DNA from: Alisma plantago-aquatica | Lineage: Eukaryota; Streptophyta; Magnoliopsida; Alismatales; Alismataceae | DNA length: 64,000 nucleotides | NCBI GenBank assembly: GCA_963693085.1 | Contig: OY856410.1 | Coordinates: forward strand, 888,163,835-888,227,834 | Direction of reading: 5' to 3' | Shown: positions 44,071 to 56,355 of the stretch, piece by piece | Position numbering within the stretch: position 1 is the stretch's first letter | Layout of the letters: every line of letters begins with the position of its first letter | Notes under the pieces: generated by a model | The model's input: the letters and a program-made list of their open reading frames with translations, nothing else | Told to the model about the DNA's origin: nothing | Database searches by the model: none | Program-made: the position numbers and the translations under genes

Positions 44071-45219
44071 TCATTCTTGCGACGCCTGACCGCATCCTCG
44101 CCCTCTACTACCGCTAGGCTGTTGTCTATCTGACCCCTGAAGATTCGGTCTCAGCTGCTGCGTTACTTCAACATCTCTATTCGGGCAATTGAACCTCCAA
44201 TGCCCGATCTGACCACACAGATGGCATGCTCTATCATCAACCCGTGGCCTGGATGGCCCTGTCACTACCACAGAAGCTGTACTGTGTGCCCTTGATGGTG
44301 AAGAAACATAACCTCTTCCTTTACTCGGAGACCACTGAGATGATCCCCTGGAACCTCTCGCGACTGACGGTGTCACAAACTTTGGCTTCTTGAAGCCACC
44401 AAACCTCTGACCCTGAAACTGAGTAGGTCTCTTCTTAGCCATAGACTCTCTCTTCTCCCTTACTGATCGTTCGATCCTCCAGACAGATTCCACAAACTTA
44501 GCAAACTGCTCTCGATTCTCCAACGTAGAAACTGGTGTTGTCAGCTCAGAACTCATACCTTTCTCGAAACGTCTGATCCGTTCTTCATCTGTCGCTGCCA
44601 TGTGAGGACAAAACCTTAGCAGGTCTATGAACTTGGCTTCATACTCGGTGATGTTCATCGTTCCTTGTCACAGGCTCTCAAACTGACCGATCTTCTCATC
44701 CATATACGTCTTCGGGAAGTATCTGCTGACGAACTCACGCCGGAAAACCTCCTAATAGATCACCTCACCAGGCCGCTTCTCTTCCTCGATGGTCCACCAG
44801 TGACCAACACTACCTTTCAGAAGGTAGACAACGTGCTTTACTTTGTCTACTTCGGGGATGTCGAGGATCTGAAAAGCCTTCTCAAGACTTGTCAGCCACA
44901 GATCTGCATCTGTTGGATCAGCCTTCCCAACATAATCCGAAGCTCCGACTCGGCGAAGCCGCTCGAAGGTCTTCCCAATACCCGATGCTTCTCCATGGGG
45001 AGCCTGTGCTCTCAGAGGTGGCACTGGCAATCGCTCAACCATGAGATTCATCGTAGCCATCATCTGCCTTAAAAGCTGTTTGTAGGCAGGATGTTCAAGA
45101 ATGGCTGGGTTAGGTTGGGGGACCTCAGGCACCCGATCTTCATGTGCCTGTCCTATAGCTCCATCAACTGATGCAACATCACTATGCTCAGGAGCATGTT
45201 CTTCATGGTTTCCAGACAT
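44071..45219 (-). pseudogene. gag: Chromovirus Gag with CCHC knuckle, two stops
   Basis: Starts at ATG 45219 and is in one frame to 44071, with stops near 44750 and 44662. The N-terminus is acidic and His-rich (NHEEHAPEHSD). The Gag domain shows DLWLTSLEKAFQ, VDKVKHVVYLLKGSVGHWW (about 44900-44810) and ITEYEAKFIDLLRFCPH (44652-44600). A basic Arg/Gly/Ser region precedes the zinc knuckle CHLCGQIGHWRFNC (44226-44185). The primer site and leader lie upstream. It forms the particle and binds RNA in intact relatives. Confidence 0.9.
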
Positions 45220-45328
45220 CTTGGCTTTTCTTCTGTTGAGGGCAGAAGATGTTTGTAAGAAAATCTAGAAAACACATAAGAACAGACACAACCTAGTCCT
45301 AAATCCCTGTAGACTCAGCGAACCTATA

Positions 45329-45340
45329 GCTCTGATACCA
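45329..45340 (-). promoter_or_regulatory. Primer binding site, initiator tRNA-Met
   Basis: Minus-strand TGGTATCAGAGC, a perfect match to the usual plant initiator-tRNA site, four bases after the 5' LTR end. Confidence 0.9.
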
Positions 45341-45344
45341 AACT

Positions 45345-48300
45345 AGTGGCAACACATCCCACTATCACACAGACAATGAGGTGTTATGAGAAAACATGCG
45401 GAAATCACCATAACCACAGATTATGAAAAATGCGGGTTAATTAAAACCGATTGCGGAAAGATGATAAATAGAGAAACTATTACATTCAAGTCCACATCCT
45501 ACAGGAAAACATGTGATATACATATATACAAGCCTTGATACATGTTCACAGCTTAGAGCAACAACTGTCTTGTTATCACCTGAGTTCGTCACCTATTTAT
45601 ATATACATAGAGGCCCACATCTGGCCAACAACAGGATATACAAAACATCAACGATTATACATTGTGAAACAACGTCAAAAAACCTCCAAGGACCTGAGAG
45701 TACAGGGATGACTCTAAGACTCTACTACAAAACATCCCAAAATAGCAGCATAACCATCGATTGCCTTTTACTGTTCTTCTTGCTGCTCGGCCGCAACCCC
45801 GCGACCACCACCTAGCCTAGCTTGACCACCTAAAAAGGGTGTAAACTAGCGGGGTGAGACACACAGTCCCAACGAGAAACATAAATCCCTGCCGAAACTA
45901 CAGAACCTTGGAAAGATAAAGCAAGTAACTGATAAGAACATAACAAGAGCAGTTATAAGATAAGGCTGTTCATACTTAGCAAGCTTACCAGATGTACTCA
46001 AGCATTTATCCAACTATTTCTTTATTGAACATGATTACCAGGATAAGATTTATAAGGATTTACCACATATGAGAAACATATAGGCAACTGCAAGATATAA
46101 CAAAGTTAACTACACAAACAAGGCCGCAACCAATGTTTTGTGTTTGTCTTAAGCAGTAAATACTAAACGAATGGATTACGTATTATTATGCCCTGAGGAA
46201 GTGATCCGTACCACTCAGATCCAACCTTCGGTTGCAAAACCCAAGCTGGTGCCATACAAGGTCAATGGAAGATCCGGACTCCACGACCTCTCCGCCTCAT
46301 GGTCAGTGCATGAGTACAACACAAGCAGGACCGCAATCTCATGCTGAAGTGGTCTTAGCTATAGGGTCAGGCTACCCTCTGCCTAGCCCACCTCGGTACA
46401 GGTCTCGACGCAGTGAAACTGAGCCACATGCCTGCTCACTGTGCTCTGAGCCATGAACACATTCATGCTCCACATATCACATATCCTGAGTCATGGGCCT
46501 GTTCACCATGCTCTTCACATACTTGGGCTATGGGCCTGAATCCGCACCCTGGAGTCTACAACCGAAGTTGTACTCTTACCTCCTCACTTTAGGCTAGGAT
46601 AAACCTCGCATATTCAACAATATGCGCTCCGGGTTAACCCGTAGGAGAACCCGTTTCACCATCACCAATTCCTGACGATGATGGATCTATGGCCAGGGCA
46701 ACTACATGATGTATTCCACTATGATTAATTAGTATCTTTTATATGGATTGCAAGATTCAACCAAGTTGTATAACATGTAATTATAACAAAGTAAACAATA
46801 TAAGACTCGACATTGTGCTTTTTACTATTATTCACATCATACTAATCCATCACAAGGATCCCACATTACATGTTATCACTTGACTTTTTTTTTGCTAATC
46901 AATCTAGATCCATCACAAGGATCATCACATACCATGGGATCTCAATCCCTCATCACATAGTGCCATTGCATCTCAAGGCTTACATCATCCTCATCATAGA
47001 ATTGGAATCACATTATACATGTTATCTCAGTATCAAGAGTGACTACCAAATTAGTGTTACTCATCACATATACCTCATAGCCCTTTTTACTTGGCTATGC
47101 CTCACCTGCATGGTTAGTAACAACAATCATAGACTTTAATAAAATGACCATGCTATCAATATAAGGTGACATTAATGATTAGGTACATCATTAAGCAATC
47201 CACATTACATGCTCATTGTTGTCCTTAGCATTATACAGATAATCAAGGTGATCACATTCGTGTGTATGGCCATGTTAAGTTTAGATGAACAAGCTTTACC
47301 ATAATGAATACTATCATGCAATGAGTCACCATTGATTATCAAGAGTATAACCAACACATCGGCTTTCCATGACAAACAAAACCCTCACAAGAAGCACCCA
47401 AAACCCTCACTAGAGGCTGTAACGAGCAGCATTCAGCGATGCCGCGTCAGGGTGCCGTGCACTTCCTATGTCGGGCGACACAGCATCACCACCCAGAGTA
47501 ACAACAGCTAAACGTGCAACTCAGCAAAGAAGGCACGATGCGTGACGGGGTGTCGGGCTGGTAGGGGTATCGTGCAACAACCTGTGTTGTGCAAAGCCTG
47601 ACACAGAACTACTAGCAACATTCGTCACAAGGGCCACTTAGCAACATCCACTCCAGGGGGTATCATCCAAGGGTGCAACACAACATGAAGTAAGGAGTGA
47701 CGTCCGTCACAAATAGATTCAAGAACCAAGATATCGTCCAACATAACTACAACATGTCGTTCAAGGTGTTGGGTCAAGAGGGTTGTCGGGCAGCACCTTC
47801 CCCAAGCTCATAACGACCAAAGTACCCCTCACAAGATCATCTTCCACCTCAAGCATATGGACACCTGAAACCCTAGTGGGTCAAGAAGATGACTCACCTC
47901 AATCGACTAAGAAAGAGGGGTCTTGCACATCCACTATCACCTAAGGAGCAACACAAAGGAACCCTAGAAAGAGTCACCACCATAACCAAGCTCACCCTTC
48001 TAATCCATGGTGAGAGGAGAGTGTTGCTTAAGCAACTAGAACACAAGCTCACCTCAATTGTCTAAGAGAGAGGGGTGTCGCTCATGGCACTAGGAGCTCA
48101 AGCTCACTCCTCTAGACTAAGGGGAGAAAGGAGTATTGCTCACCAAGAAACCCTAGATCTCAAGGATCAGCCAACATGGATACTTAAGCAAGATACTAGT
48201 CTAACAACATAAAGGAATGTAGAAAGAGAGTAGTGTAGTTAGGGTTAGGAGTTATGTAACCCGCCTTAAGCAAGCTCCAAGCTCCTAGCTCCAAGCACCA

Positions 48301-49051
48301 CCAATCAAGGAAGAAGGAGACTCCAAGGATCTCGGCCACCAAGCTTGCTTCTTCAAGGGGGGTATCGGCCACCAACTTGCAAAGGAGAAGGGTGTGTCTT
48401 GCACTAAGGTGGAGAAGAACTAAGGAACCAAAGGAACTCTTAGCAAAGGAAAGGGACCACCTATATAGAAGGAAAAGGAGGAGAAAACAAGGTAGAACCA
48501 AGCAAGGTGTCGCTTACTTAGGGACACTTGTGCTAGTGCACAAGCCACCATTCTAGCAAGCCCTAAACACATGTCCAAGGTCATTGCCACATGCAAGCAT
48601 CGTGCACCAAGTGTCCAATAGTGGTGACACAAAATAGGTCAAAGCTTGGTCAAGGGTCATGGGCAATACACTAGGGTGACACACCTCTATCATGGGCGAC
48701 ACAACTTCATCATGGACGATACAACCATCTCTTGCCCGATACAAGGTCCAACCAAGCCAAAACAAGGCACCACAAGGCCCAACAAGCTCAACCAAGCCCA
48801 AAAGTACCCAAGCAACGAGCCCAAACCTTCCTCTCTACCTTAGAGGAAGCAAAGAGAGAGAGGAACACCTCACAAGGTGGCAAACTTGCCCACAAAACCC
48901 TAGACTTGGGTTATTTGCAAGTAGCTCCTCCAACTCTCAACAAAGCGCAACCAAACCCTAATCACCACCAAAGGTGATTAGCGAGCAACAAAGCACCAGG
49001 GTTAAGAAAAACAAATAGGGTAAACCCTAAACGAAGGTCAGGGTCCTTACA
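45345..49051 (-). repeat. Chromovirus 5' LTR (3707 bp)
   Basis: Pairs with 36670-40509 along its length. It lacks the 138 bp corresponding to 39010-39147; the junction is at 47684/47685 with AAC at both break points. A perfect 9-bp hairpin CTAATCACC/GGTGATTAG lies at 48958-48981 and is absent from the other LTR. The terminal CA on the minus strand is mutated to CT at 45345. Confidence 0.9.
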
Positions 49052-49115
49052 TGAAGATTGTGATCTAGTCTCATTTACTTATCAACAACTCTTACTCTAA
49101 CAGGAATACTGATGC
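49052..49115 (-). other. Gag leader of unit 2, part next to the primer site
   Basis: Continuation of the gag-only leader on the other side of the chromovirus. It starts with the second TGAAG copy (49052-49056) and joins 36449-36669 when the insertion is removed in thought. Confidence 0.65.
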
Positions 49116-49136
49116 TCCCCGACAACGACACCAAAA
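49116..49136 (-). promoter_or_regulatory. Primer binding site, tRNA-Asp type, decayed
   Basis: Minus strand reads TGGTGTCGTTGTCGGGGA. Athila elements use a site TGGCGCCGTTGCCGGGGA complementary to tRNA-Asp. The three differences are all C to T on the minus strand, the change expected from deamination of methylated cytosine. Confidence 0.75.
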
Positions 49137-49139
49137 ACT

Positions 49140-50703
49140 TGTTGGTTTGTTACACTAACGAGTTTCAATCATAAGAATGATCTTTTACCCAACTAGCTAT
49201 TTCCTGCAAGTATACAAGAATAGTTTTAGTCAAGGTCAAACACAAGGAGCCTTGATTAGATAGATGCAGGAGTTATGATTTTCATAATCTAGATTGTTGT
49301 ACACAAGATGATTGGATTAGAACAACTAAATTACATATTTAAAACAAAACAGTAAATTATCGCTTAAGAAAGGTTAAGATTCAGATTAGGAGGATCCTAG
49401 ACTTGGGATTTCACTGTCACATCATAGCTTATATTAAAATATGAATTTAAACATGTTAATTAACTTGCAAAGGAGGTTTGTAGTCATCACTCACCTTCGA
49501 GTGAAGTGATGACGATTCTAACTCCATACATCACTCTCGTGTATGTATTTCATTTCGAATCACAAACCTTGCTCCTCAACTTAATCCTAGACACTCTCAT
49601 GGTCAAGGACAAGTTGTCAAAAGAGTAACTCCATACTCTCAAACACATATTCTCAAATTATGAAAGAAAGCATAAAACATGCAAGTATGATGCCAATCAC
49701 ACAAACAAGTATTTCAGATCTGAAACAACTCTTGGAACATGCAAGCAACTAACATTTAGAACAAAATTCATATGTTCATACAAGATATGACATGGGAGTT
49801 ACTCTCCCATGTCCAAGATTCTGATTCTACTCATCCATGACTAGAGAAAGAAGGTACAAGCAGTAGAAAACATCAAAGAACATAGAAAAAGAGTAGAAAG
49901 AACTGGTATGTCTGTGAGAAGTAGTAGAATGAAGAAGAACTCTAGATAGAAGTCAATATCCACCCTTTCTTGCTGCGCTTTCTCCAGATTTCTTCACTCC
50001 CAAGAAGATAGAAGAGGAAGAAGAAGATCCTTGCTGTAAATAGTGAAGAAGTAGGAAGAAGTAGAGGGTTCTCTCTCAAGTAACCACCTCCTATCTCCCT
50101 TGGTCTCCTCCAACTTCTCTTGGACTCCCTCCAGTCGAGTTGCCATCCAAAAGGTCCGTCCTAGGCCATCATAACTGTCCCAAGATGGCTGGGGGTCATA
50201 TATATATATAAGTGTGAGACAGTTATATTCACGTTTGAGTGAAATCTACAGGTTACACGATGTGTCTTTTATAAGACACGACGTGTCTTATGCAATAACT
50301 GAAGTTTGGATCGAGTTCTGGGAGGTTACATGATGTTTCTTTAATAAGACATGTTGTATCCTTAATAAAACATGGTGTGTTGCTGCAAATCTGGACTTCT
50401 ACATTTAATTTCTGGGCTGAGACATGGGGTGTCTTTTTTTAAGACACGGGGTGTCTTTCTCAGTTTCAACAACATTGATTTTTTGAATGTCATGATGATT
50501 GGGGAATGTCTTTATGGATATTATAATGGAATTTTCTCCCCATTTTGATGCCAAATAGTTGTACCTACAAACCAAACCATAGAGCAAGTAAAAAAAACAA
50601 TAAAGATGGAAAATCTAGCATGATTAAGAGTGATTATTGAGTTAAAATGGTTGGGAAATGCAGCCAAAAGTGGTCCAAAATATGATATAAAATGCACACA
50701 TTA
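49140..50703 (-). repeat. LTR(c), 5' LTR of the gag-only tandem
   Basis: Runs on the minus strand from TAATGTGTGC (TG mutated to TA) to ...AACCAACA, 1564 bp, directly followed by the primer site. Contains TATA (50197-50212) and the palindrome array (50255-50458). Confidence 0.9.
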
Positions 50704-51219
50704 GTAGGCACTAGGCACCACTTAAAATAGTTGGCTATCATCCTCTCTAAATTTTCCCTAGCTAGCCTAGCCAAGACAACACAGAGACTGCATACCTTGA
50801 GATCATGAAGGAAAACTACGACGTCACATGGGATGAATATGATGAAGCATATGACATGATCAAGGGATGGGCTGTAAACTTCATCTTTGATACGAAGGCC
50901 ATGGAAGACCTGCCAACTCTGATGTATTTGAACCTGAACAATGACAGAGCTTAGAACTAGTGTGTAGAGGACCAGGTGCCCTCATGCACCCAAAAAAGTC
51001 CGTTAGAGGAACAACACCCCAATGTGCTAGAGAGCCCAGAGTGACTATTTAGTCATGCTCTGTCACATCCCCTCTCACCCATGCAAAATCCACAAAAAAA
51101 TGCAAAACCTACAAAACCCCAAAAAATTACAAAACCTAAAAAATTCAAAAGATTCTGAAAATGAACATTCTCTCTAGGACTTTGCCATCTATTACACTAA
51201 AGTAGCTTAGATCTACAAC

Positions 51220-52274
51220 AATGAAGACGTCGAGATCGAAGACGTCCCTATGCTAGAGTATATGACAAATGTTGATCAACCTTTTTGTATCAAAGTCAAG
51301 ATAGAGATGGTGAATCTTAGTTCAGGCCCCGAGTAACGTAAAGTCAAAGCTGGGGCACATCTACCATAGGATATCAAAGACCAACTGATAGAGCTTCTAT
51401 TCCACTACATTGACATGTTTGCATCGAGCTATGCCAACATTCATGGGTTGGACAAGGCAATCACTATTAATTGATTTCCCATCATACCTACAATTTTTCC
51501 TATCAGGTAGAGGGATAGACTCTTGTGGTTAAAATGGAGTCTCAAGATCATGGAAGAATTTCAAAAGCAATATAGTGTTGGTTTCTTAGGTCTAGTCAGC
51601 TATCCCACATGGCTTGCCAACATTGTACTAGTATTGAAAAAGGATGGCGAAGTAAGAATTAGAGTGGATTATCAAGAACTCAACAAAATGTCACCAAAAG
51701 ATAACTTCCTACTTCCACACATAGACATACTTGTGGACAACACAGCCGACCATGCACTACTCAATTTCGTGTATGGATTTGACGGCTACAGCCAGATCAA
51801 GATCGACAAAGAATATAAAGAGAAGACAACATTCATCATAGAATAGGGAGTATTCCGCTATCAAGTCATGCTATTCAGTACCAAGAATGCCAGAGCTACA
51901 TGTCAGATGGTAATAGTCACCCTCTTTCATGACACGATGCACAAAGAGGTGGAGGTCTACATGAACCATCTAATTGCCTAATCTAAAAGTTTGAAAGACC
52001 GCATCACCAATCTTGAGAAGTTTTTTCAATGAATATGATAATTCTCCCTATGCCCGAATCAAAACAAAATTACCTTCAAGGTTACATTGGTAATTTGTTG
52101 GGATACATTATCAATCAAAGAGGAATCAAGGTAGACCATGGAAAATCTCGAGCCATCCAGGAAATGCCATCCCCCATAATAGAAAAGGAGATACGAGGTC
52201 CAATTGGTCATCTCCAATACATCATACGCTTTGTCACCAAGTTCACACCATCTGTGAACCCATCTTCAATATGA
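51220..52274 (+). pseudogene. pol: Tat reverse transcriptase, catalytic Asp pair lost
   Basis: A pre-RT segment (DQLIELLFHYIDMFA) leads into RT: YPTWLANIVLVLKKDGEVRI, VDYQELNKMSPKDNFLLPHI and DGYSQIKI (51590-51800). A TAG at 51844-51846 replaces Trp (EWG in relatives). The catalytic motif that should read YVDD is YMNH near 51958-51969, so both Asp are gone. After a frameshift the thumb reads LLGYIINQRGIKVDHGK and HLQYIIRFVTKF (52095-52240). The lineage is shown by 'LVDNTA' and 'SPKDNF', typical of Tat. Confidence 0.85.
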
Positions 52275-52279
52275 TAACT

Positions 52280-53000
52280 ATGATTGGGGACGGAATGAAC
52301 AAAGCAAACGAGTGCTCTTGAAGCTTAAATATTACCTTGCCAATCCCCCAGTATTGAGGCTGGACATTTTGGGACATCCCTTAATTTTGGGTCTATTAGT
52401 TAGCAAGACATCAATGGACATAGTTCTAAATCAAGAGACAACAAATTGGGAGCAAACTATCTACTATAAGTCCAATAAGTTCAATGATACTGATGCTCAT
52501 TGAACTATAATTGAAAAATATTTCCTGCCTTTGATCCATGCACCAAGGAATCCGTGACACTATCTAATGATGTATCATCTATACCTAATCGCCAAGCATG
52601 ATCCACTTTTCTATTTGTGTGATTTCCCAACCTTGGCCAGATGATGTGGTAAATGGAAGGTAATGTTGTTAGAATTCCACATTACCTATCTTCTAGTGAA
52701 GGTAGTCAAAGTACAAGCCCTTGATGATCAACTATAGACTCCCCACTTCTGGAGGAAGCAACACATGAAAAAAGTTCCCAGTCAAAGACATATGGATGAT
52801 TAGTCCACCAGACACAAAAACTCTATCAACTAAAGATGAGTGGACAATATTATTCAACATAGTTGTAAAACAAAAAGGAGTCATAATAGGTATAGTCCTC
52901 CAAAACCCCCATGGGGAGTAGCTATCAGTGGCCAAACGACTAAAGTTTGATGTCACTAACAATGTGGTTGATTATGAAGATTGTATATTAGAACTTTAGA
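52280..53000 (+). pseudogene. pol: Tat RNase H and second (archaeal-type) RNase H
   Basis: The first RNase H begins LKYYLANPPVLRLDILGHPL (52318-52380), with stops from 52504 on. Later phrases such as LARxCGKWKVMLLEF (52630-52680) match the connection end. A second block at about 52832-52990 (WTILFNIVVKQKGVIIGIVL, FDVTNNVVDYEDCILEL) matches the additional RNase H found in Tat-lineage elements, with Asn-Asn-Val-x-x-Tyr-Glu in place of NNMAEYEA. Both are heavily decayed. Confidence 0.7.
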
Positions 53001-53489
53001 TTGTCATACGATAATGAACAAAGTTCTTATACATATATGACAACTCTTTTTTTATAATATATCAGGTCCAAAATAACTATAACTCACACCATCAGAAAGC
53101 GGTGTCATATCAAGAACGTATGTGTTCTCTGGCTTAGGATTTTGAGCACAACTCTTTCCACTTCATCAAAAAAGAGCAAAACACATTTGTTGATGCTCTG
53201 GTGACCCTCGCTTCAAGGATTGACATCCAGGAAGACCATGACTTATCTTTTAAGACTTAGACACAATCTCAACCCACATATTTCATGGTCTTCGACAATG
53301 TATCCAATGACAAAAGAAATGCTTGGTTCCATGACATCAAGATGTATCCATCGAAACATGTCATTCCCAAGAACCTATTGTAGATAGAGAGAAACATGCG
53401 CTTAGATGACAAGATTCTCAATACATCCTAAGGAGAAAATAGTAACTATATCACATGTCCTACAACCAAACTCTACTGTAATGTCTTTG

Positions 53490-54420
53490 AAAAAAAAATG
53501 GAAACTCTCATGAATGAGGTCCATGCGGGATCATGCAACACACACATGAATGAAGAAATGCTGGCTAAGAAAATGCAACTCTTGGGGGTACTACAATAAT
53601 ACCCTATAAATAGACTATTGCAATTATGTCTACAAATGATGAGATTGCCAAATCCATGGGGACTAACAAATTTATTGTACAACATGGACATGCCTTTCCC
53701 ATTCTAAGCTTGGGGAATTGACATGACCAAAAAAATCAATCCTAAGTCATCGAACCAAAATTGCTTCCTTCTGGTTGCCATTGATTACTTCACTAAATGG
53801 GTAGAAGCAATGTCCATCACCCACACATCAACACAATAGGTCATCATGTTCCTCAAGAATAACATCATATGGTGGTACGAGATACCACATGAGATCATCT
53901 CCACAATGACACAGACTTCATCGTTAACACTGTTAAGGAGTATCTAAGCTCTTTGAGCATCAAACATCACCAATGTCACCCCACCAACCTCAGATTAATG
54001 GGAACCTATCAACAAGAAATTGGTTAAGATTCCAAAGAAGACAATTAGCTCTCATGCCAACTAGCATGAACATCTCCCAATGGGCTTGTGGGCCTACCTT
54101 ACTTCTATCAGAACCTCGACAATAGATATGCTATACTCCCTAGTATATGGGATGGAAGTAGTTTTACCAGTTGAGATACAAATCCCTTCCTCTGCATAAT
54201 ATGAGCTCGGAGGACATCATGGCTTCAACACCAAATCTACTGCCTCAACGCTCTTGAAAAATGGCAAAAAAAGTAATGTACTATGCACAATGTACCAAGC
54301 AAGAACAAATGGAGTATTAAACAAGAAGGTTGAACTTTGTAGTTATAAAAAGGGTGACTTCACATAGTGCATCAACCAAAATGTCAATTCTAGGGGCAAG
54401 TTCATCCCTAAATGATAGGG
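53490..54420 (+). pseudogene. pol: Tat integrase, heavily decayed
   Basis: The zinc-binding start EVHAGSCNTHMNEEMLAKK is at 53516-53572. The core starts WGIDMTKKINPKSS and has CFLLVAIDYFTKWVEAM (53761-53812). The second Asp region is out of frame but recognisable (NDTDF, then VKEYLSSLSIKHHQ, 53900-53970). The end has TSIRTSTIDMLYSLVYGMEV and PVEIQIPS (54110-54190), typical of Tat integrases. The third catalytic residue is not identifiable. At least eight stops. Confidence 0.75.
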
Positions 54421-54430
54421 ACCCTACATC

Positions 54431-56355
54431 ATCCACACTATCTATGACTAGGGTGGCATGCAATATGGGACATGGATGGAAACATTCATCTTCATCACAT
54501 AAATGCCAGCATCGCCAAACGCTACTAGTACTGATCATACTACAATTGTAGGGAGTGGGACTTGGGAGGGGATACACTCCTTACCTAATTTGAGAAATAA
54601 AACCATCTACTCCAACCACACTAATAAGTATGCTGGAATAGGTGAATTTTTTTTCTTCTCTAGAATGAATGGTATACAAGATCAAAGTACAACAACAAAA
54701 ATAAATGTAATGACTATATATAGTTTTATAAGATACACAATAATCTCCCACTAGGCGCTTACATGAATGATATTAATTCAACATCTAGGCAGAGGGAATT
54801 ATAAACTATCTCAAATCTATCTCCCAAGAGTCAACTCCACTAAGTCGAGTCCATGTCATCATATCGAGTCTTCCATGTTCTTTCACCTAAGGGTTTGGAA
54901 GCATACCCCACAAGAGAAGATAAAGGTAGATGTTGACGGCACAAAAATACCAATATGAACATATAATAGTGATCGAGCACATTGAGGAAAAAGGACATCA
55001 ATTAATTATTAAAGGATTCCAACAAAGAGGGAACGTGAACATGCAAATGGATATAAAAAGGAAATTATGTAAGATATTTAAGAAGATGCACATACCATAA
55101 GTCAAAATACTAACAAGATGTGCCACATAAGCACAATCAAACAAATCAGTGCACATATCCCCTCATCAACAATAATCAGCCTACTTGCAAGTGACATAAG
55201 CATAACACTAGTGAAAATATAAAATCAATGGTAAGTTAGGGCACATAACCCAAAACCTAACAAAGAATGGAACATATCAAACTCCCTTGGCATACAAGCC
55301 TGGGTATGGGCATACGATCCTCCATCCTAATATATAAAAGTGTAGGAGGACTAAAGCCCAATGCATAGTAGGTGAATAAAACCCAATGCTTAATAATATC
55401 ACAAGGGGTAATAAAATCCCATGGGAATAACACCCAAATACCAAAGCATTATATTAATCTAGGTCTACCAAATCAACACATTAAATGTAGGTCGGAAAGT
55501 GAAAGTATAATCACAAAACATATTTAATGATATTTCCATCACACAATTGGATAATACGAAACATACACCACATACATGGAAAAAAATAGTTCATATCTAT
55601 AATTAGGTTTTCATAATGAAGTAACGTACAATTAGGAATAATAATAATATTCAAAAAAATGATTCATATCATCTAACTCACATGAGTCAACCTCTCAGAG
55701 GAGAGAGAGAGAAGTGTATAGGGTAGCATGTCTCAAAGGAGCAAGAGAGCGATACTTTTGGGTAATTTCTCAAGTATAAGTAAGGGAAGCAACACACCTT
55801 ATATCAAGCCTAGGTACGTCTGAAGTCAAACCTAGTTCCATATCAGAGTCACAAGCCACCTATTAAGTGCATATATAAAATTAGCGTTAGCTTCATATTA
55901 CTTACACAAACCCTAATTTTTTATTAATAACAAATTAGGTTATCAAAATCATCTAATATTAAAAAAATATATTTTTCTGATTTGACAGTATATTTTATTT
56001 TAATTTATGACTTATATGCTATTAGTTATGAATTTTCAAAATGCTCACCGTTTAGGAATATTGATAAAAAACAAATATTCATTGCATTGGAATTAGACAA
56101 GGAAACGATACATTGGATAGATAATAATTTTCTAATTATAAAGCATATTTTATCATGTTTTTCTAATGTCTAGATATTTTCTTTTAATTCTTGAAGATTA
56201 TTACATTTATTGAATTATATAAAAAACTCAAATCAAAAGACTTGATGCCCTCAAATATGATTTTATTACCATAATGTGTGATAGGGTAAAGTGGTCATCA
56301 GATCAACTCATGTTGTGCAGTTACATAAATCAAATGAACATCTAAATTTCAAATA
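54431..56355. other. Unassigned AT-rich sequence
   Basis: No coding frame, LTR end or primer site that I recognise. Part may be the 3' end of the Tat element. Between 55320 and 55450 short phrases repeat ('cccaatgc', 'aataaaaccc', 'aataaaatccc'), and a GA-rich run lies near 55697-55712. It could be an old LTR on either strand. Confidence 0.4.

Larger units (their letters stand above)
36670..49051 (-). mobile_element. Tekay-type chromovirus, near full length, TSD TGAAG
   Basis: On the minus strand: 5' LTR 49051-45345, primer site, Gag, protease, RT, RNase H, integrase, chromodomain, polypurine tract and 3' LTR 40509-36670. TGAAG flanks both ends (36665-36669, 49052-49056). LTRs start TGTAAGGACC and differ at only a few percent of sites in the parts I compared, plus one 138-bp indel. 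This is the most complete and apparently youngest element here. At least six stops, one frameshift and a changed catalytic residue make it non-autonomous. Confidence 0.92.
27335..50703 (-). mobile_element. Gag-only (TR-GAG) retrotransposon tandem: LTR-gag-LTR-gag-LTR
   Basis: On the minus strand the order is LTR(c) 50703-49140, primer site, leader, gag2, 3' region, LTR(b) 33542-31949, gag1, 3' region, LTR(a) 28918-27335. Neither unit has protease, RT or integrase. Flanks show GGAGG (27330-27334) and GTAGG (50704-50708), a target duplication with one mismatch. This suggests a single insertion that became tandem by recombination between LTRs. A Tekay chromovirus interrupts the leader of the upstream unit. 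Terminal-repeat elements coding only Gag are known in plants as TR-GAG. The Athila-type gag, polypurine tract, 3' region and LTR all match the Athila element at 9165-16975. Confidence 0.85.
50704..54430 (+). mobile_element. Tat-lineage element, piece 3 (RT to integrase)
   Basis: Resumes the Tat element after the gag-only insertion, with RT, RNase H, a second archaeal-type RNase H and integrase in the Tat order. Many stops and shifts show it is the oldest layer. The first ~500 bp (50704-51200) reads in part as an acidic linker (ENYDVTWDEYDEAYDMIKGW) with unrecognised function. No LTR for it was found on the right. Confidence 0.8.

Noticed and set aside
45329..45340. tRNA-like sequences at primer sites as tRNA genes
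   Set aside because: Only the 3'-end complement is present, at LTR boundaries; no cloverleaf.
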